Part shown: positions 8,351 through 17,867 of the stretch, one piece after another
Layout of the letters: each line of letters starts with the position of its first letter
How positions within the stretch are numbered: position 1 is the first letter of the stretch
Source: Caenibius tardaugens NBRC 16725
GTDB lineage: Bacteria > Pseudomonadota > Alphaproteobacteria > Sphingomonadales > Sphingomonadaceae
Direction of reading: 5' to 3'
NCBI RefSeq assembly: GCF_003860345.1
Contig: NZ_CP034179.1
Coordinates: 1,054,001-1,118,000, forward strand
Length of the DNA: 64,000 bases
Program-made: the position numbers and the translations under genes
Notes under the pieces: model-generated
What the model was told of the DNA's origin: nothing
The model's input: only the letters and a program-made list of their open reading frames with translations
The model's database searches: none

Positions 8351-10465
8351 TTAAATGAGTTTTGCGGTACGCGCGGCAGATCGCATCGCCCCCTCGATGT
8401 AACCCACCCCCGTACAGTCCCCGATGGCATGCACATTCAGACCGGCCTGTTCCAGCATGTCGGCCAGGGCCAGATCCCCTCGCGCGCCCTTGGCGACAAT
8501 GACGTTGTCCGCTTTGAGGATGATACGCTCACCGCTCTGATCTCTGGCGGTCACAGCAGATGCGGCGATCTCTATCTCCGTGTGGTGGGGGTACAGCGCA
8601 ACGTCCAGTTTGCGCAATTCATCGAACACGCGCCAACGGCGGACAATTGCCAAACCCCGGCCAAAATGCTCGCTTTCATCAATGACTGTGACCGAGCGGC
8701 CTCGTTCAGCCAGGAATTCCGCCAGTTCCAATCCGACCAGATCGCCGCCGATGATCACAATATGTTTTCCAAGCGGCAGCCATGTCTTTGTGGCTTCCCT
8801 GATGAATGCCGGATCTCGCGTCAGGCCGGTGAGAGCGCCTGCTTTGGCTGCAAGGCGGGTCGTCAAACTGACTTTGCCCCGGAGATCATCCATGTTCCCG
8901 CCCAGAACGAGCTGACGCAGGTCGTCGCCACCGAGCACGTGTTTCATGTCAGCGCCGGGCATGGGCGGAATATCCCGTCTGGCCCCTGTCGCGACGATCA
9001 CAGCATCGGGAGCCAGAGCCTTTATCATGTCGCTGTCGGCCACCGTGTTGAGCTGCACGGTGACTTTGGACGCGTCGATACCGCGCCTTAGCCAGTCGAG
9101 AATCCGTTCATTGGGCGCATAGGCAATCGATGCGAATTGCAAGGTACCACCAAGCCGGTCACCCTGTTCCATAAGCGTTACCCGATGCCCGCGTTCATCC
9201 AGCCGACGGGCTGCCTCCATCCCCGCAGGCCCGCCGCCGATCACCAGCACATTCCGGGGTGCTTGTACGGGCGGCAGCCAGATCTCGCTTTCAAAGCCCG
9301 TGCGCGGATTGACGGCGCAACGGGCCGTCTCGCGTGTGTAGATCGCGCTGATGCAGGTATAGCAGTAGATGCAGGGGAGAACGTCTTTCTCATCTCCGGC
9401 TGCCAGCTTGTTCGGCAAAGCGGGATCGGCCAACAGCTTGCGCCCCATGGCGATGAAGTCCGCTTCTCCCGCCGCAATGGCACGGTCACCGACATCGGGT
9501 TCGATCCGTCCCGAAAGAATGACCGGTATATTGACCGCGGCCTTGATGGCGGCCGCCTTGTCGGCATTCAAGGCGGGGACTTGCGGTGTGTGCGACCCCG
9601 AATGCATCGTCGCAACGCGCGGGTCATGATAGGCCGTTGTGGTGATCGCATCCGCGCCAGCGGCCTCCGCCATGCGTGCGGTGGCAATGGCGTCCTCCAG
9701 CGTGATCCCGCCGGGGCGATCGTATTCGATGGCATCGATCTTGGTCCAGACGGCGATATCAGGGCCCACCGCTGTTCTTATCGCTCGCACTGTATCGACC
9801 AGCAGCCGGGCGCGATTTTCCAGCACGCCCCCGTAGGCATCGGTTCTGCGGTTGGTGATGGGTGAGAGGAATGACGAGAAAAGGTAGCCATGCCCTCCAT
9901 GGATTTCCAGACCGTCTGCCCCGGCCTCGACCGCACGGCGCGCGCCGTCCGCGAACATCTGGATAACCGCATCGATATCGGCCTGCGTCATCTCGTGATA
10001 ATCGAGCGGCGGCAGATCGGCGAAACCGCCAGCCTCAAGTTCCTCTGGCAGGAAAACGGTGTTGCTGTCGCCCGCTGATGCTTGCGGCACGGATGGGCAC
10101 CACACTGGTTGCCGGGCAGCGGCATTGGCAATCAATCCACCGAAATGCAGCTGCAACGCGAACTTTGCGCCTTCTGCATGGACCGCTTCCGCCACTTTGC
10201 GAATGCCGGGAATGAAGCGATCCTGCGAAATCGCAGGCTGACGCGGCATGTTGTTGCCCAGTGGCCAGCCGACGCCGACGACACCCATGGTGACAAGCGC
10301 GGTCCCGCCTTGCGCGATGCTGCGATTGAACTCCAGAATCCGTTCGCCGCAACTGCCGTCTTCTTCGGCATAGCCCGTTCCCATGGCCGTAAGGAGAAGA
10401 CGATTGCGTAATTCCATCGCGCCGATGCGGCCGACGGACAGCAGGTGAGAATAGTGCTTTGCCAT
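8351..10465 (-). CDS. NADH:flavin oxidoreductase (OYE / 2,4-dienoyl-CoA reductase-like, Fe-S and FAD)
   Basis: A 704-residue multidomain enzyme of the 2,4-dienoyl-CoA reductase/trimethylamine dehydrogenase group. Residues 1 to about 345 are an FMN-binding old-yellow-enzyme barrel, with H-G-G-H-G-Y-L-F-S-S-F-L in the active-site strand. A Cys cluster C-I-Y-C-Y-T-C ... C (about residues 360-378) binds the [4Fe-4S] centre. Then come two Rossmann segments, V-I-G-G-G-P-A-G-M-E-A (FAD) and I-I-G-G-D-L-V-G-L-E-L-A (NADH). Such enzymes reduce activated C=C bonds or cleave ethers or N-methyl groups. In the operon TBDR, NTF2-like protein, this gene and VOC protein it would be the main reductive step; the substrate is unknown. 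Confidence 0.92.
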   Translation of the reverse strand: MAKHYSHLLSVGRIGAMELRNRLLLTAMGTGYAEEDGSCGERILEFNRSIAQGGTALVTMGVVGVGWPLGNNMPRQPAISQDRFIPGIRKVAEAVHAEGAKFALQLHFGGLIANAAARQPVWCPSVPQASAGDSNTVFLPEELEAGGFADLPPLDYHEMTQADIDAVIQMFADGARRAVEAGADGLEIHGGHGYLFSSFLSPITNRRTDAYGGVLENRARLLVDTVRAIRTAVGPDIAVWTKIDAIEYDRPGGITLEDAIATARMAEAAGADAITTTAYHDPRVATMHSGSHTPQVPALNADKAAAIKAAVNIPVILSGRIEPDVGDRAIAAGEADFIAMGRKLLADPALPNKLAAGDEKDVLPCIYCYTCISAIYTRETARCAVNPRTGFESEIWLPPVQAPRNVLVIGGGPAGMEAARRLDERGHRVTLMEQGDRLGGTLQFASIAYAPNERILDWLRRGIDASKVTVQLNTVADSDMIKALAPDAVIVATGARRDIPPMPGADMKHVLGGDDLRQLVLGGNMDDLRGKVSLTTRLAAKAGALTGLTRDPAFIREATKTWLPLGKHIVIIGGDLVGLELAEFLAERGRSVTVIDESEHFGRGLAIVRRWRVFDELRKLDVALYPHHTEIEIAASAVTARDQSGERIILKADNVIVAKGARGDLALADMLEQAGLNVHAIGDCTGVGYIEGAMRSAARTAKLI

Positions 10466-10480
10466 GATATCCCTATAAAT

Positions 10481-10969
10481 TCAGTTGTCGCGAGGGCCGT
10501 CGAAGTCTTGGAGCAGATGGGCTGAGAGGTCGCCAACGCTGGTCACCGCCTCGCGCCGTTCGATGAAGCGCCAGTTATTGTCGACGCGCGCAAACCGATC
10601 ATCATATGTGCCGGTAATAATCGCCTGAAGCTGGCCGGGTTTCGTTTCCTGCAGCACGGTAAAGTAGCTTCGCATGCGCGCTGCCGACCCGTCTTCGAAA
10701 TGGATTTGATGATTGGTGGTGACGTGCCGGGTCCGCGGGGTATTACCCGGCGGATACGTTTTCACCGCTTTGCGCAACAATTCGCCAAACCCGCCGCTTC
10801 CCGCGCGAACCTCTGGTTCTTGCGATCCCGGCATGTAGATGTCGGCATGCTGGAACAGTGCACCCACCCGATCGAAATCGCCATTGTCCAACGCATCGGC
10901 ATAGGCATGCGCGAGATTGATAAGTGCGAAATAATCGCATGCTTGTGGGATGAAGGGATCGGCAGCCAT
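10481..10969 (-). CDS. NTF2-like/SnoaL-fold protein
   Basis: A 162-residue protein of the NTF2-like cone fold (A-Y-A-D-A-L-D-N-G-D-F-D near the start, then a G-F-G-E-L-L-R helix and T-R-H-V-T-T-N strand). This fold is used by ring-hydroxylating dioxygenase beta subunits, isomerases, dehydratases and epoxide hydrolases, so the activity cannot be decided. The open frame extends upstream, but the ATG at 10969 is chosen because its A overlaps the TGA of the TBDR gene (TGATG), implying translational coupling. It is 16 bases from the OYE-type reductase gene. Confidence 0.85.
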   Translation of the reverse strand: MAADPFIPQACDYFALINLAHAYADALDNGDFDRVGALFQHADIYMPGSQEPEVRAGSGGFGELLRKAVKTYPPGNTPRTRHVTTNHQIHFEDGSAARMRSYFTVLQETKPGQLQAIITGTYDDRFARVDNNWRFIERREAVTSVGDLSAHLLQDFDGPRDN

Positions 10970-13293
10970 CAGTAGCTGACCTTCAGGTCTATGCCCCAGG
11001 TACGCGGTTCGGCGTAGTTGACGGTAGCAAAGCCGAGCGAGCCAAAATCCACCCCCCAGAGCTGGTGCACTTCGTTGGTCAGGTTCTTGACCCATCCGGA
11101 AATCGCCAGCTTGCCTCCACCCAGATCGATATCGGAAAGCGTCAATCGCGCATCGAGCAGTCCGACAGGGGCATCCGAAATCGTCTCATGAAACGGGTTA
11201 ACCAGCGCGGTGGTGGTGTAATAGACACGGCTGCGATAGGAGTAATCGAGCCGCGCGGCGAGTTCTCCGAACGAGAGAGGTTTCCGATATTCCGCCGCGG
11301 CCGAGAGCGTGGTGCTGGCCGAGCCGTTGAAACGGGCATCGTCTGAAATATCCACCAGTTCATCTGTCGCGGGATCGCGCAGATCGAAATCGGTAAACTT
11401 TCTGTCGATGTAGCCAAAATTGGCGGAAAGCGTCAGTTCGTTGGTGACAGCGGCTGCCGCTTCCACCTCGATCCCGATATAGCGTGCGCGTCCGGCGTTC
11501 ACCGTTGTAGAAACCGTCCCCCCCGAACCGGCGAGAAACTGCGAACGTTGGATGTCTTTAAGATCGGTGTAGAAAACCGCAGTGTTGAGCCGCAGGCGGC
11601 GATCGAACAGTTCGGTCTTGAGGCCCAGTTCGTAAGAGGTCAGATTTTCGGGGCCAAACCCGTCGTTGACAGCGCGCGCGTTCAACCCCCCGGCTTTGTA
11701 GCCAGTCGCAATCCGGCCATAGGCCATGATGGCGTCGTTGACCTTGTAATCCGCGGAAATCGCCCAGTTGACCTTGCTGAACGCGCGATCCAACTGGCGC
11801 ACGAAGGGCACTGTCTGATCGAGATGTTTGTCATCCTTGGTGTAACGCAGACCGGCGGTCAGGCTGAGCCGGTCCGTGACATGGCCGGTTATTTGCCCGA
11901 ACACGGCCCGCGAACGCGACTTGTGGCGATAGATGTTGTCCGTGGCGAGATTGACGCCCACCGAGTTGACGAACACGCCCGGTGCGGCTTCGACCGGCGC
12001 GCCGCTCGGGATGATCAGCGTGAAGTTCGTCGGATTGGCATCGTGGACCACTTCGCGGAAGTAATAGGCACCCAGCACGAAATCGATATCCGGCCCGATC
12101 TTGCCCAGCAGATTGAGTTCTTGCGTGAACTGCGTCTGCCTGCGATCGAAAGTCAGATTGAACAGGCTGATGGGTTCGATCCCGAGTGGCACCAGCGGTC
12201 CACCCCCGAGAATACCCGGATCCACAACCAGACCGACAAGCCCACCATTACCATCCTGATCGCTCACCACGGTGTTTTTCCAGGTCCGGTATCCGGTCAG
12301 CGAGCGGAATGTCAGCTGATCGGAAATATCGAACTCCGCGACAAAGGTGTGACCTTCGATCTTGTCACGCACCGGGCCATCGGTATCCGCGCGAAAGCTG
12401 GACAGGCGTTTACGCGAGATTTGCGGCGCTTCACCGCCAAGCGCCGGTGATGCACTGATATAGGCGAGAATATCCGGGCGGGCCGCGATCAGCTGTGATG
12501 GGATGCTGACCCCGCGACGGTCATTGTAATCGAAGGCGTAATCGAGCCGGATCGGCCCGCCCTGATCAAATCGCGCGGCAATGCGAAAGGCATCCGTATT
12601 GTATGCCCCCGGATCTCTGCTGTCCCGCCGGAGAGGGTTGTTGATATAGCCGTCGCGCTGCTTGTGGAGATAGGTTCCGCGCACGCGGATGCCAGAATTG
12701 CCCCACTCGCCGGTATCGATTGTCGTTTTGGACTGCAGGTAATCGAAGCTGCCATAAGACAGGGTCTGTTCCACCGCGAATGCGTCGCCCGGCTTCTTCG
12801 AGATGAGATTGACCGCGCCGCCGGTGGTGTTGCGCCCGTAAAGCGTGCCCTGTGGCCCACGCAGCACTTCAATCCGTTCCAGATCGACCAGATCGAAAAT
12901 CGCGCCTGATGTCCTGCCCAGCACCACGCCATCGACATAAATGCCTACCGGACTGTCTGCGGTCAGAACCGTATCGGATTCACCAATGCCACGAATGAAA
13001 ATCGCCGCATTTGCGGTTGCCGCACCGGTTACGCCGACAACCAAATTTGGTGCGATCGACGTCAGGCTGGAGACGTCGGTGATGCCCCGCTTTTCGATGG
13101 TGTCGCTGGTGATAGCGCTGATCGCCAACGGCGTCTGCTGCAGGTTCTCTTCGCGCTTTTGCGCGGTGACGACGATTTCACCCAGCCCGCCTGTCTGGGG
13201 TTCCAGCTTTTCCTGCGCGGAGACCTGCGTAGCGCCGCACACGGCGAGTGCGATGGAACTTGTCAAACATGCGTTTCGAAATGCCCGCTGCAT
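10969..13293 (-). CDS. TonB-dependent outer-membrane receptor
   Basis: A 774-residue TBDR. The true start is the ATG at 13293, preceded by GGGAGGGGAG, which gives a good signal peptide ending V-S-A-Q; the longer open frame to 13575 is spurious. TonB box G-E-I-V-V-T-A-Q-K-R-E-E follows near residue 38, the plug carries [20 protein letters not shown], and the barrel ends S-Y. The gene is first in an apparent operon with the NTF2-like protein, the OYE-type reductase and the VOC protein, and diverges from an AraC-type regulator. Ligand unknown, presumably the substrate of those enzymes. Confidence 0.95.
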   Translation of the reverse strand: MQRAFRNACLTSSIALAVCGATQVSAQEKLEPQTGGLGEIVVTAQKREENLQQTPLAISAITSDTIEKRGITDVSSLTSIAPNLVVGVTGAATANAAIFIRGIGESDTVLTADSPVGIYVDGVVLGRTSGAIFDLVDLERIEVLRGPQGTLYGRNTTGGAVNLISKKPGDAFAVEQTLSYGSFDYLQSKTTIDTGEWGNSGIRVRGTYLHKQRDGYINNPLRRDSRDPGAYNTDAFRIAARFDQGGPIRLDYAFDYNDRRGVSIPSQLIAARPDILAYISASPALGGEAPQISRKRLSSFRADTDGPVRDKIEGHTFVAEFDISDQLTFRSLTGYRTWKNTVVSDQDGNGGLVGLVVDPGILGGGPLVPLGIEPISLFNLTFDRRQTQFTQELNLLGKIGPDIDFVLGAYYFREVVHDANPTNFTLIIPSGAPVEAAPGVFVNSVGVNLATDNIYRHKSRSRAVFGQITGHVTDRLSLTAGLRYTKDDKHLDQTVPFVRQLDRAFSKVNWAISADYKVNDAIMAYGRIATGYKAGGLNARAVNDGFGPENLTSYELGLKTELFDRRLRLNTAVFYTDLKDIQRSQFLAGSGGTVSTTVNAGRARYIGIEVEAAAAVTNELTLSANFGYIDRKFTDFDLRDPATDELVDISDDARFNGSASTTLSAAAEYRKPLSFGELAARLDYSYRSRVYYTTTALVNPFHETISDAPVGLLDARLTLSDIDLGGGKLAISGWVKNLTNEVHQLWGVDFGSLGFATVNYAEPRTWGIDLKVSY

Positions 13294-13365
13294 CAAATAT
13301 CTCCCCTCCCTTGGGCTTCGCGTTCGCTCGCGAATGCACCTTCTCGTGGATGCCGAATATTCGCC

Positions 13366-13401
13366 TTGAGCAATCCGCGAAGGGAGGGCAAAATTGCTCA
13401 A
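13366..13401. promoter_or_regulatory. TTGAGCAAT / ATTGCTCAA inverted repeat, AraC operator candidate
   Basis: Nine-base perfect inverted repeat, arms 13366-13374 and 13393-13401, with 18 bases between, in the divergent region of the TBDR and AraC genes. The left arm continues as TTGAGCAA-TCC-GCG; the same TTGAGCAA-N3-GCG string is found at 48918-48928 before the paralogous AraC gene. The arrangement suits an AraC-family dimer site with autoregulation. Confidence 0.45.
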
Positions 13402-13414
13402 AAGGGAGATCGAA

Positions 13415-14485
13415 TTGCGCAAGAGTACGAAAGCACCAGGCGCCCGCCCGCCGACGCGGCGCAGGACCGTTCCCGCAGAAGCCGTCGCGGTATTACTCGA
13501 AGCGCTGGATGCCATTGGCGGTGATGTTGACGCGGCCTTGAAAGCCGCCGGACTTCGCGTCAGGCAATCCGGCACAAGAACGGTTTTTCGACGGGAAATT
13601 GACCGCGTTATATTCGCCCGGCTAGCGCAGGAATGCGTACTGGCGTTTCATTACCACGCGTGCAGACGTGATGGCCTGAAGCCGCTCCCTGTGCGCAATC
13701 TGCGACTTATGTGCCTTGCCATGCTGGCATGCCCCAATCTGCGGATAGCCATCGAGACGGCCGGGCAATTCCAGCATATGGCGCTTGATGGTCGTGGCCG
13801 GACCGAATTGATCGTCGATGGGCAGGTTGCGACATTTGTCCTCGATACCGGATTGCGTGGCCGGCAAGTCGGCGACATGTTGATCATGCTCTACGGTCTG
13901 GCGATGTTTCACCGCATCTTTGGATGGTTCATTCACGAAGAAATTCAGCCCGACCAGGTATTGCTCGCCTTTCCTGAAGCGACCTCACAACCCGCGTTCA
14001 GGGAGCTTTTCGAACTGGATCCCGAGTTCGATCAGCCTTTCAATGGTTTCCGTTTCCCTGCCCGGATTCTGGATCGCCCGATTGAAAGGACATTCGAGGA
14101 ATTGTCCGACCTGTTCGCGCTGTTCCCGTTCGACCTGCTTCCGCCGGATTATGAAAATCAAACTCTGGTGGAGCGGACAAGCGCGGCGACATACGCAGCC
14201 TTGTCGCGCAATATGCCCCCTCCTGCACTGGCGCAGTTGGCCGATATGTTCGGTCTGAGCACGCCAACCTTTCGCCGGCGATTGCAAGCGGAGAACGATT
14301 GCATGACAGCCATTCGGAACCGGTGCCGTCAACAGCTTGCCGAACGCCTGTTGATCGACGGGACTGATACAGTGAAGGAAATCGCCTTTCGTCTGCAGTT
14401 CAGTGACGTTGCAGCATTTCGCCGCGCATTTCGCGCCTGGACCGGACTTTCACCGCAGGCTTTCCGGCAAGCGAGATTAAAGTGA
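13415..14485 (+). CDS. AraC-family transcriptional regulator
   Basis: A regulator of about 356 residues. The N-terminal about 200 residues match the ligand-binding domain found in OruR/ArgR-type AraC proteins (L-R-L-M-C-L-A-M-L-A-C-P-N-L-R segment), and the C-terminal about 100 residues form the AraC double helix-turn-helix, ending V-K-E-I-A-F-R-L-Q-F-S-D-V-A-A-F-R-R-A-F-x-x-W-x-G-x-S-P. There is no good ATG; TTG at 13415 is chosen because AAGGGAG lies at 13402-13408, with TTG at 13394 as the alternative. It diverges from the TBDR at 13293 and probably activates it in response to its substrate. Paralogous to the gene at 48956-50044. Confidence 0.88.
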   Translation: MRKSTKAPGARPPTRRRTVPAEAVAVLLEALDAIGGDVDAALKAAGLRVRQSGTRTVFRREIDRVIFARLAQECVLAFHYHACRRDGLKPLPVRNLRLMCLAMLACPNLRIAIETAGQFQHMALDGRGRTELIVDGQVATFVLDTGLRGRQVGDMLIMLYGLAMFHRIFGWFIHEEIQPDQVLLAFPEATSQPAFRELFELDPEFDQPFNGFRFPARILDRPIERTFEELSDLFALFPFDLLPPDYENQTLVERTSAATYAALSRNMPPPALAQLADMFGLSTPTFRRRLQAENDCMTAIRNRCRQQLAERLLIDGTDTVKEIAFRLQFSDVAAFRRAFRAWTGLSPQAFRQARLK

Positions 14486-14702
14486 TTGTTCCAGGCAGTA
14501 CCCAGCCCAGCAACCGGCCAATATCCAGGATTTACACTATCAAAGGCACAGCCCGCGCTCCGTATCGTTAACCTGAGCAGGCGCGCGAGACGTCCAATGC
14601 GCTCCAAACTTTCACGCATCATCCAGGGTAACCTGAAACCTTCTGCCAGCCCGTCCGTTAATGCGCACGTCCTTCTGCACGTTTAAATATGAGGATCGGG
14701 AC

Positions 14703-16526
14703 ATGGGGACACAGTCAGACGCAGAGGGCCTTTCCAAAGCTCCCCTTACCGGCACTTCAAAAGCCGATGACGTCAAATTGCGCCTTTCGCCGTTGGCTGA
14801 GGCAGGGTCCACATCCCTGTTTCACCTCGCCGTTGGCGTTGTCATCATAGCCGCTCTCTATTTCGCCAGAGATGTACTCATTCCCGTCACTCTTGCCGTG
14901 GTTCTGTCCTTTGTGCTGTCGCCAATTGTCGGTTTCCTGCAGCGCATTCTCATCCCTCGCGGTCCGGCCTCAGTCCTGTCAGTATTGATTGCGCTCGGCA
15001 TCATCAGCAGCATCGGGACCGTCGTTGGCACCCAGATGGTGTCTCTTTCGGATCAGATGCCGCAATATGTGCAAACATTGCAGGGAAAGATCGACGCAGC
15101 CCAAAATTTTGCAAAATCGGAAATTGCAGTCATCACCAATCAACTGGAGCAGTCTGCAAAACCCCGGTTACCCGGTTCATCCCTTCAACCACAACCTGTC
15201 CCTCACCCTTCGCCTGCAAATTCATCGGCGACAGAATCCTTGAACCCGCTCGAAACGGCATTTGGACTACTCGGCTCCATTCTCGCGCCGTTTGAGACGT
15301 TTATTATCGTACTCGTCGTAACGATCTTCATTCTTCTGCAAAGCCGCGAGGTTCACGACAAAACCATCAGGCTGTTTGGTTCGTCCGACCTGCTCCGAAC
15401 AACTGCCGCGCTCGACGATGTTGGCGCGCGACTTTCCCGATATCTGCTTTCACAACTGGTTGTGAATACGGGTTTTGGCCTCATCATAGGCATAGGAACG
15501 TGGTTGATAGGTCTTCCGGTGCCGCTCGTATGGGGGGTACTGGCAGGCATGTTGCGCTTTGTGCCGTATATCGGCGCTATACTTGGCGCCATTTTGCCGA
15601 TGATCGTGGCAGCCGCAATCGAACCGGGATGGAGCTCTGTCGCCTATGTGGCCATTCTCTTTGCTGTCGTTGAACCTGTCACGGGCTATGCTGTCGAACC
15701 GCTCCTTTATGGACATTCCACCGGCCTTTCCCCGCTTGCGGTAGTGGTCGCCGCGATATTCTGGACATGGATCTGGGGGCCGATCGGCCTGGTTCTCTCA
15801 ATGCCGCTGACCCTCAGCATGGTTACTCTCGGGCACCACATTCCCAATCTCAAATTCCTGGAAATCCTGCTGGGGGATCAACCCGCGCTGTCGCCTGCCG
15901 AATACCAGTATCAACGATTGCTCGCTGGCAATCTTGATGGTTCCATCGATCAGGCCCTGACGGCGATCGAGGACAATGGCTCTCTGTCGCAATATTATGA
16001 CGAGGTCATCCTGCCTGCGCTCAGGCTGGCAGACAACGACATTCAGCGCGGTGCAATAAACAAGGCAACAGCGGGGCAACTAGCCTCAAACGCTTTGAAT
16101 TTCCTTGAAGACCTGACGGAAACGGAGATGGCGGAAAGGCTCGTTTCAAGCACCGCATCACAGCCACGCTCCACCTCGGTAGTCTGCCTGGCCGGACCCG
16201 GTCCTCTCGATGAGGTGGCGACGACAATGCTGTGCCAATTGCTCGCACAAAACGGCATACCTGCAGAGCTTCATGCATTTCCTGCGATTTCCCGCCGCGC
16301 CATCGATGCGCTCGAACTGTCCGGAGCACACAGAATTTGCCTGATATCTGTAAACCGCCCTCCTGGTTCCCCCCGCATACGCGCTATGATCCACCGCATT
16401 CAGCAGAAGACGGATGCTGCCATAGTTGTTGGCCTGACCGGGCACGACACGGACGACGGGCTAACCCCTGCCAAGGTGCTTTGCGCGGCGACTTTCACCC
16501 AGGCAATTTCTCTCTGCTCTGCCTGA
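14703..16526 (+). CDS. AI-2E family transporter (PerM-like) with long C-terminal extension
   Basis: An inner-membrane protein of about 607 residues in the AI-2E/PerM transporter family. Paired hydrophobic helices near the start (F-H-L-A-V-G-V-V-I-I-A-A-L and V-T-L-A-V-V-L-S-F-V-L-S-P), a hydrophilic Pro-rich loop, then a membrane block including G-I-G-T-W-L-I-G-L-P and F-V-P-Y-I-G-A-I-L-G are family-typical. It is much longer than the usual about 350 residues: the last about 220 residues are soluble and look like an alpha/beta domain (V-V-C-L-A-G-P-G-P-L-D-E, then I-C-L-I-S-V-N-R). The ATG at 14703 follows GAGGATCGG. The substrate is unknown; a signalling link is only by family name. Confidence 0.87.
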   Translation: MGTQSDAEGLSKAPLTGTSKADDVKLRLSPLAEAGSTSLFHLAVGVVIIAALYFARDVLIPVTLAVVLSFVLSPIVGFLQRILIPRGPASVLSVLIALGIISSIGTVVGTQMVSLSDQMPQYVQTLQGKIDAAQNFAKSEIAVITNQLEQSAKPRLPGSSLQPQPVPHPSPANSSATESLNPLETAFGLLGSILAPFETFIIVLVVTIFILLQSREVHDKTIRLFGSSDLLRTTAALDDVGARLSRYLLSQLVVNTGFGLIIGIGTWLIGLPVPLVWGVLAGMLRFVPYIGAILGAILPMIVAAAIEPGWSSVAYVAILFAVVEPVTGYAVEPLLYGHSTGLSPLAVVVAAIFWTWIWGPIGLVLSMPLTLSMVTLGHHIPNLKFLEILLGDQPALSPAEYQYQRLLAGNLDGSIDQALTAIEDNGSLSQYYDEVILPALRLADNDIQRGAINKATAGQLASNALNFLEDLTETEMAERLVSSTASQPRSTSVVCLAGPGPLDEVATTMLCQLLAQNGIPAELHAFPAISRRAIDALELSGAHRICLISVNRPPGSPRIRAMIHRIQQKTDAAIVVGLTGHDTDDGLTPAKVLCAATFTQAISLCSA

Positions 16527-16662
16527 GAAGCACTGACATCGAACGTTCGGCTGACATCATTAACCAGAACCAGACTTTTCGGTAATGGGCCGCGATCAGT
16601 TCCGCGAAGAAGACTATGCGTGCGATTGAACGACACCAACCGGCAAAGTTTCAGGGCAAAGG

Positions 16663-17751
16663 CTAGGCATTATCCAATCGGCACAAGCTGGTAAAAACCA
16701 TCCGTACAAGATCTGCCTGACGCCGCGCACCGGTCCGGGCCAAAACGCGTTTGCCATAAGTCCGGGCGCTGGCGGGGGTGACCCCCATCAAGGTCCCCGC
16801 CTCTTCCCATGTTCGACCGGACGCAAGCAATGCTGCCATGCGTGCTTCTGCATGGCTGAAGCCGAACCGACGACGCAAAGCATCCACGCGCGGTACCGCC
16901 TGATCGGCAGGGCTGTCGAGATAGATCACATAGGCAGGGCCTGCCCCGTCACCCTGTTCATCATGCCAAGGTTTGATCAGTACATGCAGGGGATCGGCTT
17001 CTGCTTCCCCTACAACGATAACCTGCCCTTCACCCGCCGCACCCAGCGATCGGCGCAGTGCTGCGGCACCAGCGCCGCGCACTTTCAGGCGATCACGATC
17101 GCGCGCAATGGCCGTGCCACGATCGAGCAGCATATCCGCAAGCCCATTGGTTCCCACGATCGCCCCCGTGCTGTCGAGCAGGATCACGCCAAGGCCAAGA
17201 TCGGCCAGCGCAGCGGCATGGACAGCGGCCATGTTTCTCTCTGCCTCAAGCCGGGCATGAATATCCACAGCGCGCCCGAAATGGGGCAACAGCGCGGTAA
17301 TTTCCGATGCCTCCGCATCGGAGAAATCGCCAACCGCCGCGTCCCGACTGAGCGACAGCCATGCTTCGACCCCGCGATAGTCACCGAGAAACGCAAACAG
17401 CGCATGTTCGGCCCCGATAGAACGGCAGAACCGCATATATTGCTCTTCCCGTTCATCGGATGCGGGCGCGAACATCTGCGCGAAACCATAGACCGATCCC
17501 ACCGCCATCGGGTGATCGCAAGTCGGATCGAGATAACGATAGGTGCTATTGTAGAGCCGCCAGCTTTCCCGTGAGTCCCAAGCGGCATCGAACACAAAAC
17601 GGGTATGGCCATCATGCGCGCGCCTGCGCGAAAATTTCATCATCGTGCCTGTGCAGGCAAACGCACGCCGAAACTGGTGCGTAAGATCGCACCAGGGTTG
17701 GCTGGCAAGCGGCGCATCGTAGATCGCCCCGATCAGGTCGCTGTGCATCAT
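16663..17751 (-). CDS. LuxR-family regulator of the P450 operon
   Basis: About 362 residues if started at the ATG pair 17748-17751, which has GGAG just upstream; the open frame extends to 17994 but that part overlaps the divergent promoter and P450 gene. The N-terminal and middle regions resemble GAF/PAS-like sensory domains (L-D-S-T-G-A-I-V-G-T-N-G-L-A), and the C-terminus has a LuxR-type helix-turn-helix (R-R-F-G-F-S-H-A-E-A-R-M-A-A-L-L-A-S-G-R-T). Family members sit beside catabolic operons in sphingomonads. It diverges from the P450 operon and probably controls it, perhaps through the inverted repeat at 17787-17804. Paralogue of the broken gene at 6631-7799. Confidence 0.85.
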   Translation of the reverse strand: MMHSDLIGAIYDAPLASQPWCDLTHQFRRAFACTGTMMKFSRRRAHDGHTRFVFDAAWDSRESWRLYNSTYRYLDPTCDHPMAVGSVYGFAQMFAPASDEREEQYMRFCRSIGAEHALFAFLGDYRGVEAWLSLSRDAAVGDFSDAEASEITALLPHFGRAVDIHARLEAERNMAAVHAAALADLGLGVILLDSTGAIVGTNGLADMLLDRGTAIARDRDRLKVRGAGAAALRRSLGAAGEGQVIVVGEAEADPLHVLIKPWHDEQGDGAGPAYVIYLDSPADQAVPRVDALRRRFGFSHAEARMAALLASGRTWEEAGTLMGVTPASARTYGKRVLARTGARRQADLVRMVFTSLCRLDNA

Positions 17752-17786
17752 TTCTCCGCGCGCGGGACGCCGTTCCGGCAAACGAT

Positions 17787-17804
17787 TGTCCCCATTTGGG
17801 GACA
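17787..17804. promoter_or_regulatory. TGTCCCC-ATTT-GGGGACA inverted repeat, operator candidate
   Basis: Perfect 7-base arms around four bases in the interval between the LuxR gene start (17751) and the P450 start (17868). Position and symmetry suit a dimeric regulator site. A weaker CCCC-AGTGA-GGGG element occurs at 7770-7782, upstream of the likely start of the paralogous LuxR gene. Confidence 0.45.
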
Positions 17805-17867
17805 GCGCCGCCGTCAGCGTCATCATATGTCTGGCAACATAATCCCAAGCAGGATGGACCGCCAAGC

